A program made the translations under genes and the position numbers. The notes under the pieces were generated by a model. The model ran no database searches. It worked only from the letters and a program-made list of their open reading frames with translations, and was not told the DNA's origin. From Arthrobacter citreus (GTDB lineage: Bacteria; Actinomycetota; Actinomycetes; Actinomycetales; Micrococcaceae), in assembly GCF_038405225.1 (NCBI RefSeq), contig NZ_CP151657.1, positions 3,286,001 to 3,350,000 on the forward strand: 64,000 bases of DNA, given 5' to 3'. Shown piece by piece: positions 7,939-16,420 of this stretch (position 1 is its first letter; every line of letters begins with the position of its first letter).

Positions 7939-8718
7939 CTAGATTTCCCCGAAGCCGTTCCGCACCTCAAGGGCCATGATCTCCACGGCGCGGGCCGCAT
8001 CCGGACCGCGGGCCGCCAGGGTCAGGGTTTGCCCCTGCCCGAGCCCGAGCGACATCAGCAGCATCACTGACTTGGCGTCCACGCCATTGATGCGCACCTC
8101 GGCGTCCAGGTCCGACATGGCCTGGGCAACGGCGGCTGCGGGCCGGGCATGCAGCCCCGCAGGGTTGATCAGCTCCCAGGAACCGGTGTGGACCCCCTCG
8201 CCGTCGGCGTCCATTCCGTCAAAGTCATCGTCCTCATCAGCTTCTGCAGCCAGCCCGCCGGTGCCTGCCGGGGTGGACGCTGGGGAGGGACCGCCCGTCG
8301 CTGCCTGACCGCCGGAGGATGTTCCGGCCGGAGCCGGGACACTTCCGGCAGACTCGGCTTCCTGAAGCACCGCGGCCAGCTCCCTGCCGGTCTGCGCGGC
8401 GACGGCGGCAGCCACGGCTCCTTCCACCAGCGGCGCGTTTGCCAGCCGCACCCGGCCGCGCTGCTCATCGTCCAGGAATTCCACCGCCGTCTCGGCTGTC
8501 ATGACGGCAGAACCCAGATCGGCCAGCAATACCGCCCCGTCCCCCGTGTCGGCAGCGGAGATGGCAGCGGAGATCTTTTCGAGGCTGGTGCCGATGCCGC
8601 CGTCGTCGGTTCCGCCCGCCGGCACGATCCTCACGTCGGCGGCCATTTGCGCGGCCAGTTCACGGACCCCTTCGGCGAGTTTTGCGCTGTGGGAAACAAT
8701 AACGAGTCCAACGCTCAT
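7939..8718 (-). CDS. dhaM: Dihydroxyacetone kinase phosphotransfer subunit DhaM fused to HPr
   Basis: 259 residues passing phosphate from the PTS to the ADP bound in DhaL. The N-terminal EIIA-mannose-like domain has its phospho-histidine at H10 in IVSHS and the segment AVLLADLGSAVMTAETAVEFL. An Ala/Gly/Pro linker joins it to a complete HPr domain with NPAGLHARPAA (phospho-His) and the serine region KSVMLLMSLG. The extra EI-like domain found in some longer DhaM proteins is absent, so general Enzyme I must come from elsewhere. Starts inside the dhaL stop (ATGA overlap), so the genes are translationally coupled. Confidence 0.93.
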   Translation of the reverse strand: MSVGLVIVSHSAKLAEGVRELAAQMAADVRIVPAGGTDDGGIGTSLEKISAAISAADTGDGAVLLADLGSAVMTAETAVEFLDDEQRGRVRLANAPLVEGAVAAAVAAQTGRELAAVLQEAESAGSVPAPAGTSSGGQAATGGPSPASTPAGTGGLAAEADEDDDFDGMDADGEGVHTGSWELINPAGLHARPAAAVAQAMSDLDAEVRINGVDAKSVMLLMSLGLGQGQTLTLAARGPDAARAVEIMALEVRNGFGEI

Positions 8719-9356
8719 GCTGCCTCTTCCGCGGTCTGGGCGGCGGCCTGCAGGATCAGGACGGTGGATGCCGCCCCGGGGTCCAGGTGTCCCGCGCTCC
8801 GCTCCCCCAGATAGCTGGCCCGTCCCTTGCGCGCGATCAGCGGTTCCGTGCCCGCGAGTCCCGCCGCGGCCGCATTGGCGGCTGCTGCCAGGACCTCGGC
8901 GCCGGTTGCCTGCGCCCCCGCAGCCGTCTGCGCCGCTTCGACTGCCGGCGTCCAGGCGTCCACCATGGTCTTGTCGTCGGGCTCGGCCTTCCCCCGTGCC
9001 ACAATGCCGTCCCGCGCCGCGGTGAGGAGCGCGACGACGCCGTCCGGGTCCAGATCGCCGCTTTCACCCACCGCCGTGGAGGCGCGCAGGAAGGCCGTCC
9101 CGTACAAGGGTCCCGCGGCCCCGCCGACTTTCGACATCAGGGTCATCGCCGCCAGCTTCAGCACCGCTCCCGGAGTTGCCGGCGTCCCGTCAGCATCCAG
9201 CTTCTGCACCACCGCCGAAAAGCCGCGGTCCATGTTTTCACCGTGGTCGGCATCGCCGATGTCCCGGTCCAGGTCGATGAGCCGCTGGCGGTTCTCCGCC
9301 ATGGCCGCCGCCGAGGCCCGCATCCAGCTGGCTGCCCAATCCGCGTTCAGTGCCAT
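8715..9356 (-). CDS. dhaL: Dihydroxyacetone kinase ADP-binding subunit DhaL
   Basis: Holds ADP as a cofactor that is phosphorylated by DhaM and then phosphorylates dihydroxyacetone on DhaK. 213 residues. The Mg-binding Asp motif LDRDIGDADHGENMDRGF is near the N-terminus, followed by GGAAGPLYGTAFLRA and the C-terminal RASYLGERSAGHLDPGAAS nucleotide-binding loop. Two starts compete: ATG 9362 overlaps the dhaK stop as ATGA, and ATG 9356 has GGGGAG at a seven-base spacing; I prefer 9356. Middle gene of dhaK-dhaL-dhaM. Confidence 0.93.
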   Translation of the reverse strand: MALNADWAASWMRASAAAMAENRQRLIDLDRDIGDADHGENMDRGFSAVVQKLDADGTPATPGAVLKLAAMTLMSKVGGAAGPLYGTAFLRASTAVGESGDLDPDGVVALLTAARDGIVARGKAEPDDKTMVDAWTPAVEAAQTAAGAQATGAEVLAAAANAAAAGLAGTEPLIARKGRASYLGERSAGHLDPGAASTVLILQAAAQTAEEAA

Positions 9357-9358
9357 GC

Positions 9359-10357
9359 TCATGCTCCCCACCGCAGTGCCGGCGTGTGCACCGGCGAATC
9401 CCAAAGCCCGGTCATTTCCTCATCCAGGCGCAGCACCGTGATCGAGGCGCCCTGCATGTCCAGCGCCGTGATGTAGTTGCCCACCAGCGACCGCTCAACC
9501 CGGATGCCGCGCTCTGCCAGGACTTCGGCCGCGCGGCGGTAAACGATGTACAGCTCGCTCAGCGGCGTGCCGCCCATGCCGTTAACAAACAGCAGGACCG
9601 GGTCCCCTGATGCTGCCCCCAGGTCCTGGAGGATGGGTTCCAGCAGCTGGTCGGTGATGCTGTCTGCGTCCGCCATTGGCATCCGGTGCCGGCCGGGTTC
9701 GCCGTGGATACCGACGCCGAGCTCAATTTCGTTGTCCGCCAAAGTGAAGCTCGGTTCCCCGGCGTGGGGAACGGTGCACGGCGCGAGGGCCACTCCCATG
9801 GACCGAACGTTGGCATTGACCCGTTCGGCAACCGCGCTCACCTGCTCCAGTGAGTCTCCGCGTTCCGCGGCGCCTCCCGCTATGCGCTCCAGCAGCACCG
9901 TTCCCGCCACCCCGCGCCTGCCCGCGGTATACAGCGAGTCCTCGACGGCGACGTCGTCGTTCACCACCACGGTGGCAACGCTGATGCCCTCTGCCTGCGC
10001 CAGCTCCGCAGCGGTCTCAAAGTTCAGGATGTCCCCGGTGTAGTTCTTCACGATCAGCAGGACCCCGGCACCTGTGTCCGTGCCGGTGATGGCCGGAAGG
10101 ATCTGATCCGGGGTGGGCGAGGTGAAGACGGCGCCGGGGACCGCGGCGTCGAGCATGCCACGGCCCACATATCCGCTGTGCAGCGGCTCGTGTCCGCTTC
10201 CTCCGCCGGAAACCAGGGCCACCTTGTTCCGGGCCGGCTCCCGCCGCACCACATAGTCCGGATCGGCGTGCACACGGACCAGATCTTGGTGGGCCAGGCC
10301 GAAACCGGCCAGCGATTCGGCGACCACCCGCCGCGGATCGTTGATGAGTTTTTTCAT
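9359..10357 (-). CDS. dhaK: Dihydroxyacetone kinase substrate-binding subunit DhaK
   Basis: 332 residues; binds dihydroxyacetone through a covalent hemiaminal to a histidine, here in GVGIHGEPGRHR. Other family landmarks are ALVSGGGSGHEPLHSGYVG, LLIVKNYTGDILNFETA and LFVNGMGGTPLSELYIV. First gene of the PTS-dependent Dha operon dhaK-dhaL-dhaM, which converts dihydroxyacetone to DHAP for glycolysis. No DhaR or DhaS regulator is nearby and no operator was recognised in the 228-base upstream spacer. Confidence 0.96.
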   Translation of the reverse strand: MKKLINDPRRVVAESLAGFGLAHQDLVRVHADPDYVVRREPARNKVALVSGGGSGHEPLHSGYVGRGMLDAAVPGAVFTSPTPDQILPAITGTDTGAGVLLIVKNYTGDILNFETAAELAQAEGISVATVVVNDDVAVEDSLYTAGRRGVAGTVLLERIAGGAAERGDSLEQVSAVAERVNANVRSMGVALAPCTVPHAGEPSFTLADNEIELGVGIHGEPGRHRMPMADADSITDQLLEPILQDLGAASGDPVLLFVNGMGGTPLSELYIVYRRAAEVLAERGIRVERSLVGNYITALDMQGASITVLRLDEEMTGLWDSPVHTPALRWGA

Positions 10358-10540
10358 TGCTCCAGCAGCTCCTTCAGCGAAGAGGCCGCGGGCCGGAACG
10401 GCACCGCTGCCCCGGTCACGGGATTATCCTGAGTTGTTCACGACCATACCCCGGGCCGGAGTCAGTGGACAGGCTGGAGGGATCCGGGTGTTCCCGGGGC
10501 GGCGGCATGCCCGGCGCGGCTAAACCGCCGGATTAAACAG

Positions 10541-10570
10541 CTGTGGGAGGGGCCGAAGCCCCTCCCACAG
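10541..10570 (-). terminator. Terminator of csbD
   Basis: A perfect 13-base GC-rich stem (10541-10553 with 10558-10570) with a four-base loop begins 15 bases after the csbD stop. It is followed on the minus strand by CTGTTTAA. Typical intrinsic terminator shape with a short U-run. Confidence 0.8.
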
Positions 10571-10585
10571 CAGTTCTTCAGGGAA

Positions 10586-10762
10586 TTACTTGCCCTTGAA
10601 TGCGTCCTTGATGTTCTCGCCGGCCTGCTTGGCACTGCCCTTGGCCTGATCGCCATGGCCTTCGGCTTCCATCTGCTCGTTGCCGGTGGCCTTTCCCAAG
10701 CCTTCCTTTACCTTGCCGCCAAGCTTCTCGGCTGAATTCTGCACCTTGTCATCTGCGCCCAT
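10586..10762 (-). CDS. CsbD-family stress protein
   Basis: 58 residues, highly charged and hydrophilic, with the CsbD/YjbJ pattern: GKVKEGLGKATGN near the middle and QAKGSAKQAGENIKDAFKGK at the end. CsbD proteins are small general-stress proteins of unknown mechanism, often under sigma-B-type control; no clear sigma-B promoter was found here. The gene is isolated, has its own terminator, and is preceded by an inverted repeat at 10794-10811. The ribosome binding site is weak (GGGATC). Confidence 0.88.
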   Translation of the reverse strand: MGADDKVQNSAEKLGGKVKEGLGKATGNEQMEAEGHGDQAKGSAKQAGENIKDAFKGK

Positions 10763-10793
10763 AAGTGGATCCCGCTTTCTGATCGTGGCCCCG

Positions 10794-10811
10794 GGCGGTT
10801 ATCAAACCGCC
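10794..10811. repeat. Inverted repeat upstream of csbD
   Basis: GGCGGTT / AACCGCC, seven-base arms with a four-base ATCA loop, 32 bases before the csbD start. It could be an operator or a 5'-UTR hairpin. Confidence 0.45.
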
Positions 10812-10931
10812 GCCCTGTTTCGAGCCGTTGGTGATGCTAAGTAACCTGACCTTATCCACCTCCGGCGGCGAAAGACCAGCGGCGCACCCCCGGTTACTCT
10901 CTTCGCGAACACGCGAAAGCCGCAGAAACCG

Positions 10932-11447
10932 CTACAGCGTTCGGATCATGCGCGTGTTTCCCAGGGTGTTGGGCTTCACGCGGGCCAGGTCCAGGAACTC
11001 CGCCACGCCTTCGTCATGGGAGCGCAGCAGCTCGGAATAGACCTCCGGGTCCACGGCGGCTTGGTTTGCCATCACCTCGAATCCGTGGCGGCGGAAGAAG
11101 TCCACTTCAAAGGTCAGGCAAAAAACCCGCTGCACGCCGATTTCCCCAGCCTCCGCCAGGAGGGCCTCCAGCAGGACATGCCCGACGCCGCGGCCGCGCC
11201 AGCTGCGTTCCGCAGCCAGGGTCCGCACTTCGGCGAGGTCCTCCCACATCACGTGCAGGGCACCGCAGCCGACCACTTCGCCGTCGGGCCCTTCGGCAAT
11301 CCGGAATTCCTGCAGCCCCTCGTAGTAGGCCACCGCTTCCTTGGCGACCAGGATCCGTTCGTCGGCCAGCGGCGCCACCATGGCACGGATGCGGGGAACG
11401 TCGGAAGTGCGGGCGCGGCGGACGGTGATGGTTGAGGCAGAAGTCAC
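10932..11447 (-). CDS. GNAT acetyltransferase, probable amino-acid (glutamate) N-acetyltransferase
   Basis: 171 residues, a single GNAT domain. ITVRRARTSDVPRIRAMV opens the fold, VRTLAAERSWRGRGVGHVLLEALL holds the acetyl-CoA R/Q-x-x-G-x-G motif, and FEVDFFRRHGFEVM resembles the substrate region of short ArgA-like N-acetylglutamate synthases of actinobacteria (M. tuberculosis Rv2747 type). It would carry out the first step of arginine synthesis if that is correct; generic GNAT function is certain. A GTG start is used, with a TAGACT -10 six bases upstream and no ribosome binding site. Confidence 0.82.
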   Translation of the reverse strand: MTSASTITVRRARTSDVPRIRAMVAPLADERILVAKEAVAYYEGLQEFRIAEGPDGEVVGCGALHVMWEDLAEVRTLAAERSWRGRGVGHVLLEALLAEAGEIGVQRVFCLTFEVDFFRRHGFEVMANQAAVDPEVYSELLRSHDEGVAEFLDLARVKPNTLGNTRMIRTL

Positions 11448-11453
11448 CGGTTC

Positions 11454-11459
11454 AGTCTA
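11454..11459 (-). promoter_or_regulatory. -10 element (TAGACT) of the N-acetyltransferase gene
   Basis: The minus-strand TAGACT ends six bases before the GTG at 11447, implying a leaderless transcript. Confidence 0.55.
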
Positions 11460-11541
11460 AGACCTGCGCAAATGTCAGGGCGTAACACGGCGTTCGGTTG
11501 CCGGCGGCGCCCCGAGCCGGGGAACGGCGGCTTAACGACAG

Positions 11542-11570
11542 AACCCGGAGGGCAGTATGCCCTCCGGGTT
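11542..11570 (-). terminator. Terminator of clpC
   Basis: A perfect 13-base stem (11542-11554 with 11558-11570) and three-base loop, 28 bases after the clpC stop. The minus-strand flank is only mildly U-rich. Confidence 0.75.
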
Positions 11571-11598
11571 CCCTCAGTGCCGCTGTGCGGCTGTTTGG

Positions 11599-14106
11599 CT
11601 AGTCGCCCACGCCGGCTTCAATTGCTGACGGCGCTTCCTCCAGTGCCTTCGGCGCACCGTGGCCGACGAACGTGAACTTGGCGTCGTCTCCTTCGCCCTC
11701 CACGTCCACGGACACCAGTTCGCCCGGCTTCAGATCCCCGAAGAGGATCTTCTCGGACAGCTGGTCCTCGATTTCGCGCTGGATGGTCCGGCGCAGCGGC
11801 CGGGCACCCATGGCGGGATCGTAGCCCCGGGTGGCAAGGAGAACCTTGGCCGCCGGAGTCAGCTCGATGGTCATGCCCTTGTCCGCCAGGCGCTTGCCCA
11901 GGCGTTCCAGGAACAGGTCCACGATCTGGACGATCTCGTCCTGCGTGAGCTGCGGGAAGACCACGGTGTCATCAACACGGTTGAGGAACTCGGGGCGGAA
12001 GTGCTGGCGCAGCTCCTCCGTGACCCGTGCACGCATCCGGTCGTAGCCGGTCTTGGTGTCGGTGCCGGACTGGAAACCGGTGGAGACGCTCTTGGAGATG
12101 TCCCGGGTTCCCAGGTTGGTGGTCATGATGATGATGGTGTTCTTGAAGTCCACCACCCGCCCCTGGCTGTCAGTCAGGCGGCCGTCTTCGAGGATCTGCA
12201 GCAGCGAGTTGAAAAGGTCGGCGTGCGCCTTCTCCACCTCGTCGAACAGCACCACGGAGAACGGACGGCGGCGGACCTTTTCGGTCAGCTGCCCGCCTTC
12301 TTCGTAGCCCACGTATCCCGGAGGGGCACCGAAGAGCCGGGAAACGGTGTGCTTCTCGGAGTATTCGGACATATCCAGGGTGATCAGGGCTTCTTCGTCA
12401 CCGAAGAGGAACTCGGCGAGTGCCTTGGCCAGCTCAGTCTTACCAACACCGGTGGGACCGGCGAAGATGAACGAGCCGCCCGGACGCTTCGGGTCCTTGA
12501 GTCCGGCCCGCGTACGGCGCATGGCCTGCGAGATGGACTTGATGGCCTGGTCCTGACCGATGACGCGCTTGTGCAGCTCGTCTTCCATCTTGAGCAGGCG
12601 CGTGGACTCTTCCTCGTTGAGCTTGACCACGGGAATGCCGGTGGAGTTGGCAAGCACCTCGGCAATGAGTTCCTCATCCACCTCGGCAATGTCGTCCAGT
12701 CCCCCGGACTTCCACTGGCGTTCCTTTTCGGCCCGCTGGTCATGGAGCTTCTGCTCCTTGTCCCGCAGGTTGGCGGCGCCTTCGAAGTCCTGGGAATCAA
12801 TGGCTGATTCCTTTTCCAGCTTCAGGGCGGAGATCCGCTCGTCGATTTCCTTGAGCTCGGGCGGAGCCGTCATCCGGCGGATGCGCAGCCGGGCACCGGC
12901 TTCGTCGATCAGGTCAATCGCCTTGTCCGGCAGGAACCGGTCGCTGATGTAACGCTCAGCCAGGGTTGCCGCCGAAGCCAGCGCGGCATCCGTAATGGAC
13001 ACACGGTGGTGCGCTTCGTAGCGGTCCCGCAGGCCCTTCAGGATTTCGATGGAATGCGCAACGGAAGGTTCCTTGACCTGGATCGGCTGGAAACGTCGCT
13101 CGAGGGCGGCATCCTTCTCGATGTGCTTGCGGTACTCATCGAGCGTGGTGGCACCGATGGTCTGCAGTTCGCCACGGGCCAGCATCGGCTTCAGGATGGA
13201 GGCTGCGTCGATGGCGCCTTCAGCGGCACCGGCGCCCACAAGGGTGTGGATCTCGTCAATGAAGAGGATGATGTCGCCGCGGGTGCGGATTTCCTTGAGG
13301 ACCTTCTTCAGGCGTTCCTCGAAGTCACCGCGGTACCGGGAACCGGCAACGAGGGAACCGAGGTCAAGGGTGTACAGCTGCTTGTCACGGATGGTCTCCG
13401 GAACGTCGCCGCGGACAATGGCCTGGGCCAGTCCTTCGACTACAGCGGTCTTGCCGACGCCGGGCTCACCGATAAGAACAGGGTTGTTCTTGGTGCGGCG
13501 GGACAGGACCTGCATGACCCGTTCCATTTCATGCTCGCGCCCAATGACGGGATCGAGCTTGGATTCCCGTGCAGCCTGCGTCAGGTTGCGGCCAAACTGA
13601 TCCAGGACGACCGAACCCGCGGGCTGGCCTTCCTGCTGCTGGCCGCCCGAGCTGACGGGCTCCTTGCCCTGGTAGCCGGACAGCAGCTGGATGACCTGCT
13701 GGCGCACCCGGTTAAGGTCGGCGCCCAGCTTGACCAGCACCTGTGCGGCCACGCCTTCGCCTTCACGGATCAGGCCGAGCAGGATGTGCTCGGTTCCGAT
13801 GTAGTTGTGGCCAAGCTGCAGGGCCTCCCGAAGGGAGAGCTCCAGGACCTTCTTGGCGCGGGGGGTGAAGGGGATGTGGCCGGAGGGGGCTTGCTGGCCC
13901 TGGCCAATAATCTCCTGCACCTGCTCGCGCACGGCACCGAGCGAGATACTCAGGGATTCCAGGGCCTTAGCTGCTACGCCTTCACCCTCATGAATGAGCC
14001 CGAGCAGGATGTGCTCGGTGCCGATGTAGTTGTGGTTGAGCATGCGAGCCTCTTCTTGGGCAAGCACGACAACGCGACGGGCACGGTCGGTAAATCTTTC
14101 AAACAT
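11599..14106 (-). CDS. clpC: ATP-dependent Clp protease ATP-binding subunit ClpC
   Basis: 835-residue Hsp100 unfoldase that feeds substrates to ClpP. It has two N-terminal Clp-N repeats (each with [14 protein letters not shown]), AAA+ domain 1 with Walker A GEPGVGKT, the UVR-like middle segment ([21 protein letters not shown] region) and AAA+ domain 2 with GPTGVGKT. The C-terminal D2-small domain has [14 protein letters not shown]. The start is the ATG beginning [16 protein letters not shown] with AGGAG eight bases upstream. Transcribed alone; a ClgR-like box lies 64 bases upstream and a hairpin terminator follows. Confidence 0.97.
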   Translation of the reverse strand: MFERFTDRARRVVVLAQEEARMLNHNYIGTEHILLGLIHEGEGVAAKALESLSISLGAVREQVQEIIGQGQQAPSGHIPFTPRAKKVLELSLREALQLGHNYIGTEHILLGLIREGEGVAAQVLVKLGADLNRVRQQVIQLLSGYQGKEPVSSGGQQQEGQPAGSVVLDQFGRNLTQAARESKLDPVIGREHEMERVMQVLSRRTKNNPVLIGEPGVGKTAVVEGLAQAIVRGDVPETIRDKQLYTLDLGSLVAGSRYRGDFEERLKKVLKEIRTRGDIILFIDEIHTLVGAGAAEGAIDAASILKPMLARGELQTIGATTLDEYRKHIEKDAALERRFQPIQVKEPSVAHSIEILKGLRDRYEAHHRVSITDAALASAATLAERYISDRFLPDKAIDLIDEAGARLRIRRMTAPPELKEIDERISALKLEKESAIDSQDFEGAANLRDKEQKLHDQRAEKERQWKSGGLDDIAEVDEELIAEVLANSTGIPVVKLNEEESTRLLKMEDELHKRVIGQDQAIKSISQAMRRTRAGLKDPKRPGGSFIFAGPTGVGKTELAKALAEFLFGDEEALITLDMSEYSEKHTVSRLFGAPPGYVGYEEGGQLTEKVRRRPFSVVLFDEVEKAHADLFNSLLQILEDGRLTDSQGRVVDFKNTIIIMTTNLGTRDISKSVSTGFQSGTDTKTGYDRMRARVTEELRQHFRPEFLNRVDDTVVFPQLTQDEIVQIVDLFLERLGKRLADKGMTIELTPAAKVLLATRGYDPAMGARPLRRTIQREIEDQLSEKILFGDLKPGELVSVDVEGEGDDAKFTFVGHGAPKALEEAPSAIEAGVGD

Positions 14107-14136
14107 GAGGCACACTCCTAGCTAACGCGTAATTCG

Positions 14137-14183
14137 ATGCTACGTGTCCTGTGCGTGCTTAAGGAGCGTGTTCGCCCTAGGCG
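14137..14183 (-). promoter_or_regulatory. ClgR-like operator and -10 element of clpC
   Basis: The minus-strand sequence CGCCTAGGGCGAAC (14183-14170) fits the core CGCYNANRGCGWWS described for ClgR, the activator of clp genes in Corynebacterium. A TAGCAT hexamer (14142-14137) lies downstream, which centres the box near -46 to -47, where an activator would sit. No good -35 is present, in keeping with activator dependence. Confidence 0.65.
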
Positions 14184-14191
14184 TGAGAACC

Positions 14192-14213
14192 GGCCCCGGA
14201 ATAATCCGGGGCC
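14192..14213 (-). terminator. Terminator of lsr2
   Basis: A nine-base stem GGCCCCGGA / TCCGGGGCC with an ATAA loop, starting 13 bases after the lsr2 stop and lying between lsr2 and the clpC regulatory region. Confidence 0.7.
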
Positions 14214-14225
14214 ATGTCCACGGTC

Positions 14226-14555
14226 CTAGCTCTGGGCTGCCCGGTAGGCTTCGATGATTTCACTGTTCACGCGTCCACGCTCGGAAACGGTGTACCCGTT
14301 GTTCCGGGCCCACTCGCGGATCTGCGCTGCTTCATTGTTGCGTGCTGAGCCGGCGGTGCGGGGGCGTCCCGTGCGTCCGCCTCCCACCTTGCGCCCGGCA
14401 TCCAGGTACGGCTTCATGGCCGCCCGGAGATTCTTGGCATTGTCGGTCGACAGGTCAATTTCGTACTGCGCCCCGTCAAGGCCGAACCGTACGGTCTCAT
14501 CCGCACTTCCAGCATCGAGGTCATCGACCAGAATGATTTTTACCTTTTGCGCCAC
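14226..14555 (-). CDS. lsr2: Nucleoid-associated protein Lsr2
   Basis: 109-residue H-NS-like protein that bridges AT-rich DNA and silences foreign genes. The N-terminal dimerisation domain (MAQKVKIILVDDLDAG, then FGLDGAQYEIDLSTDNAKNLRAA) and the C-terminal DNA-binding domain with the minor-groove RGR in SERGRVNSEI are both intact, joined by a Gly/Arg-rich linker. The GTG start has AGGAG at a six-base spacing. It has a well-formed promoter of its own and a terminator before clpC. Confidence 0.96.
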   Translation of the reverse strand: MAQKVKIILVDDLDAGSADETVRFGLDGAQYEIDLSTDNAKNLRAAMKPYLDAGRKVGGGRTGRPRTAGSARNNEAAQIREWARNNGYTVSERGRVNSEIIEAYRAAQS

Positions 14556-14605
14556 GACAGGCTCCTAAGCAGTTAAACCGGGAAAACGATAATGAGACCA
14601 CTTAT

Positions 14606-14635
14606 AGTATGGCGCAATTTTGAATCCCCAGTCAA
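14606..14635 (-). promoter_or_regulatory. Promoter of lsr2
   Basis: On the minus strand TTGACT (14635-14630), an 18-base spacer and CATACT (14611-14606) form a near-consensus vegetative promoter. It sits in the most AT-rich patch of the neighbourhood and would give a leader of about 45 bases. Confidence 0.7.
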
Positions 14636-14650
14636 AGCGTAGTCGCGTAT

Positions 14651-14833
14651 TTAATTACTTTCTTTTTCAGATCCCGGACTACTTGCTTCCCGATCAGCGG
14701 CAAGATCTGCTTCCCGTTCCGCCTCAGCCAGCGCTTTTCGCTCCGACCGGTCGACATTCAGCAGTGCCTTCATCGCAAAATAAAAGAGAGCAGCGACACA
14801 TACCGAGGGCAGTAGAACTTCAACGTATTCCAT
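14651..14833 (-). CDS. Small single-span membrane protein between lysS and lsr2
   Basis: 60 residues, function unknown. One N-terminal membrane helix (VLLPSVCVAALFYFAMKALL, about residues 6-25) is followed by a strongly charged segment (DRSERKALAEAEREADLAADRE) that would form an amphipathic cytoplasmic helix. It begins two bases after the lysS stop and is therefore almost certainly co-transcribed with lysS. Its codon use is ordinary, and its position and membrane topology argue for a real gene rather than chance. Confidence 0.7.
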   Translation of the reverse strand: MEYVEVLLPSVCVAALFYFAMKALLNVDRSERKALAEAEREADLAADREASSPGSEKESN

Positions 14834-14835
14834 GG

Positions 14836-16338
14836 CTATCCCATTTCCGGCTTTAGCAGTGGGAACAAAATTGTTTCCCGGATACCCGTGTTCGTGAAAA
14901 GCATCACGAGACGGTCAATTCCCAGGCCGATGCCGCCCATGGGCGGTGCACCGTATTCAAGGGCACGCAGGAAGTCCTCGTCAAGTGCCATGGCCTCATC
15001 ATCGCCGCCGGCCGCACGGATGGACTGCTCCGTCAGCCGTTCGCGCTGGATAACGGGGTCAATGAGCTCCGAGAATGCCGTGCCCCGTTCCATACCGCCA
15101 ATGATGAGGTCCCAGGCCTCGATCAGGCGCGGGTCATTACGGTTCTGGCGGGCCAGCGGCTGGGCCGACGGCGGGTAGTCATAAACGAAGGTCGGCTGGA
15201 TCAGGGTCGGTTCCACAATTTCGCCGAACAGTTCCACAACCAGTTTCTCGGCGTCCCATTTCGGGTCCACCTTCACTCCATGCTTTTCGGCTATGCCGCG
15301 CAGTGTTTCCGCGTCAGTGTCCGGAGTGATTTCCTCACCCACGGCCTCGGACAGTCCCGGATATACCGACAGCCACTTCCATTCCCCGTCCAGGTTGATG
15401 GTGCCGGCTTCGGTTTCGATCTGCCGGCTCCCCACCAAATCCGCGCAGTGCAGGATTATTTCCTTGATGCGGTCCGCCATCACAAACTGGTCCGCATACG
15501 CCTCATAGCATTCGAGCGTGGTGAATTCGGGGCTGTGCGTGGAGTCCACACCTTCATTGCGGAAGATGCGGCCCAGTTCAAAGACCCGTTCAATGCCGCC
15601 AACCACTGCCCGCTTCAGGTACAGCTCGGTGGCGATCCGCAATGTCATCTTCTGGTCGAAGGCATTCAGGTGCGTTTCAAATGGACGCGCGGCAGCGCCG
15701 CCGTGAACCAGCTGCAGCATGGGTGTTTCCACTTCCACATACCCGTGGCCGTGGAGGGTGTCGCGGACACCGCGGATGATGGCGGCGCGCTTGTAGACCA
15801 TGTCGCGGGCTTCCTCGCGGACCATCAGGTCCACGTAGCGCTGCCGGACCCGGGTCTCTTCGTTGAGGCCTGCATGCAGCACCGGCAGGGGCCGCAGCGC
15901 CTTGGATGCCATGGACCAGGACTCCGCCATGACGGACAGCTCGCCGCGGCGCGAGGAGATGACCTCGCCGCGGATGAAAACGTGGTCGCCAAGGTCCACC
16001 AGGGCCTTCCAGTCGGCCAGTGATTCCTCGCCGACGACGGCGAGGCTCAGCATGGCCTGCACCCGGGTGCCGTTGCCCTCCTGGAGGGTGGCGAAGCACA
16101 GCTTGCCGGTGTTGCGGATGAACACCACCCGGCCGGTGATGCCCACGGTTTCACCGCTGGTTTCGTCGGCCTGCAGGTGTCCGAACTTCTCCCGGACCTC
16201 TTTGATGGAGTGCGTGCGCTCCACTCCCACCGGGTAGGCTTCCCCGCCCCGGGCGATGAGTCGGGCCCGCTTCTCGGCGCGGATGCGCATCTGCTCGGAG
16301 GTGTCTGCTGCTTCGGGAACGGGATTAGATGTGGTCAC
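14836..16338 (-). CDS. lysS: Lysyl-tRNA synthetase (class II)
   Basis: 500 residues. An OB-fold anticodon-binding domain (VGITGRVVFIRNTGKLCFATLQ) precedes the class II catalytic core, with motif 2 RIFRNEGVDSTHSPEFT and motif 3 GGIGLGIDRLVMLF at the C-terminus. The open frame extends 23 codons further upstream, but the conserved region starts after the GTG at 16338 (VTTSNPVPEAADTSEQ). AAGGA lies only two bases before it, and a TAAACT hexamer lies eight bases before it, so the start may be almost leaderless. Follows panC after 82 bases. Confidence 0.95.
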   Translation of the reverse strand: MTTSNPVPEAADTSEQMRIRAEKRARLIARGGEAYPVGVERTHSIKEVREKFGHLQADETSGETVGITGRVVFIRNTGKLCFATLQEGNGTRVQAMLSLAVVGEESLADWKALVDLGDHVFIRGEVISSRRGELSVMAESWSMASKALRPLPVLHAGLNEETRVRQRYVDLMVREEARDMVYKRAAIIRGVRDTLHGHGYVEVETPMLQLVHGGAAARPFETHLNAFDQKMTLRIATELYLKRAVVGGIERVFELGRIFRNEGVDSTHSPEFTTLECYEAYADQFVMADRIKEIILHCADLVGSRQIETEAGTINLDGEWKWLSVYPGLSEAVGEEITPDTDAETLRGIAEKHGVKVDPKWDAEKLVVELFGEIVEPTLIQPTFVYDYPPSAQPLARQNRNDPRLIEAWDLIIGGMERGTAFSELIDPVIQRERLTEQSIRAAGGDDEAMALDEDFLRALEYGAPPMGGIGLGIDRLVMLFTNTGIRETILFPLLKPEMG

Positions 16339-16420
16339 AGTCCTTAAGTTTACAGAGCCGCGCGGCACGGGCTTACGGCGGAGCACCAGCCGGTTTGCAG
16401 CGGGCACGCAGGTCCGTGGG

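Noticed and set aside
11659-12807. Long open frame (382 codons) on the plus strand opposite clpC
   Set aside because: It lies wholly within clpC, whose product is conserved throughout. High G+C leaves few stop codons in the reverse frames, and the predicted protein has no recognisable domain. The same applies to long frames opposite radA (3331-4740), ftsH (24403-25734), serS (33095-34342) and the uracil permease (46217-47245).
16338-16407. Upstream extension of lysS to 16407
   Set aside because: The added 23 residues are Arg/Pro-rich with no family match; conserved sequence starts at the GTG at 16338.
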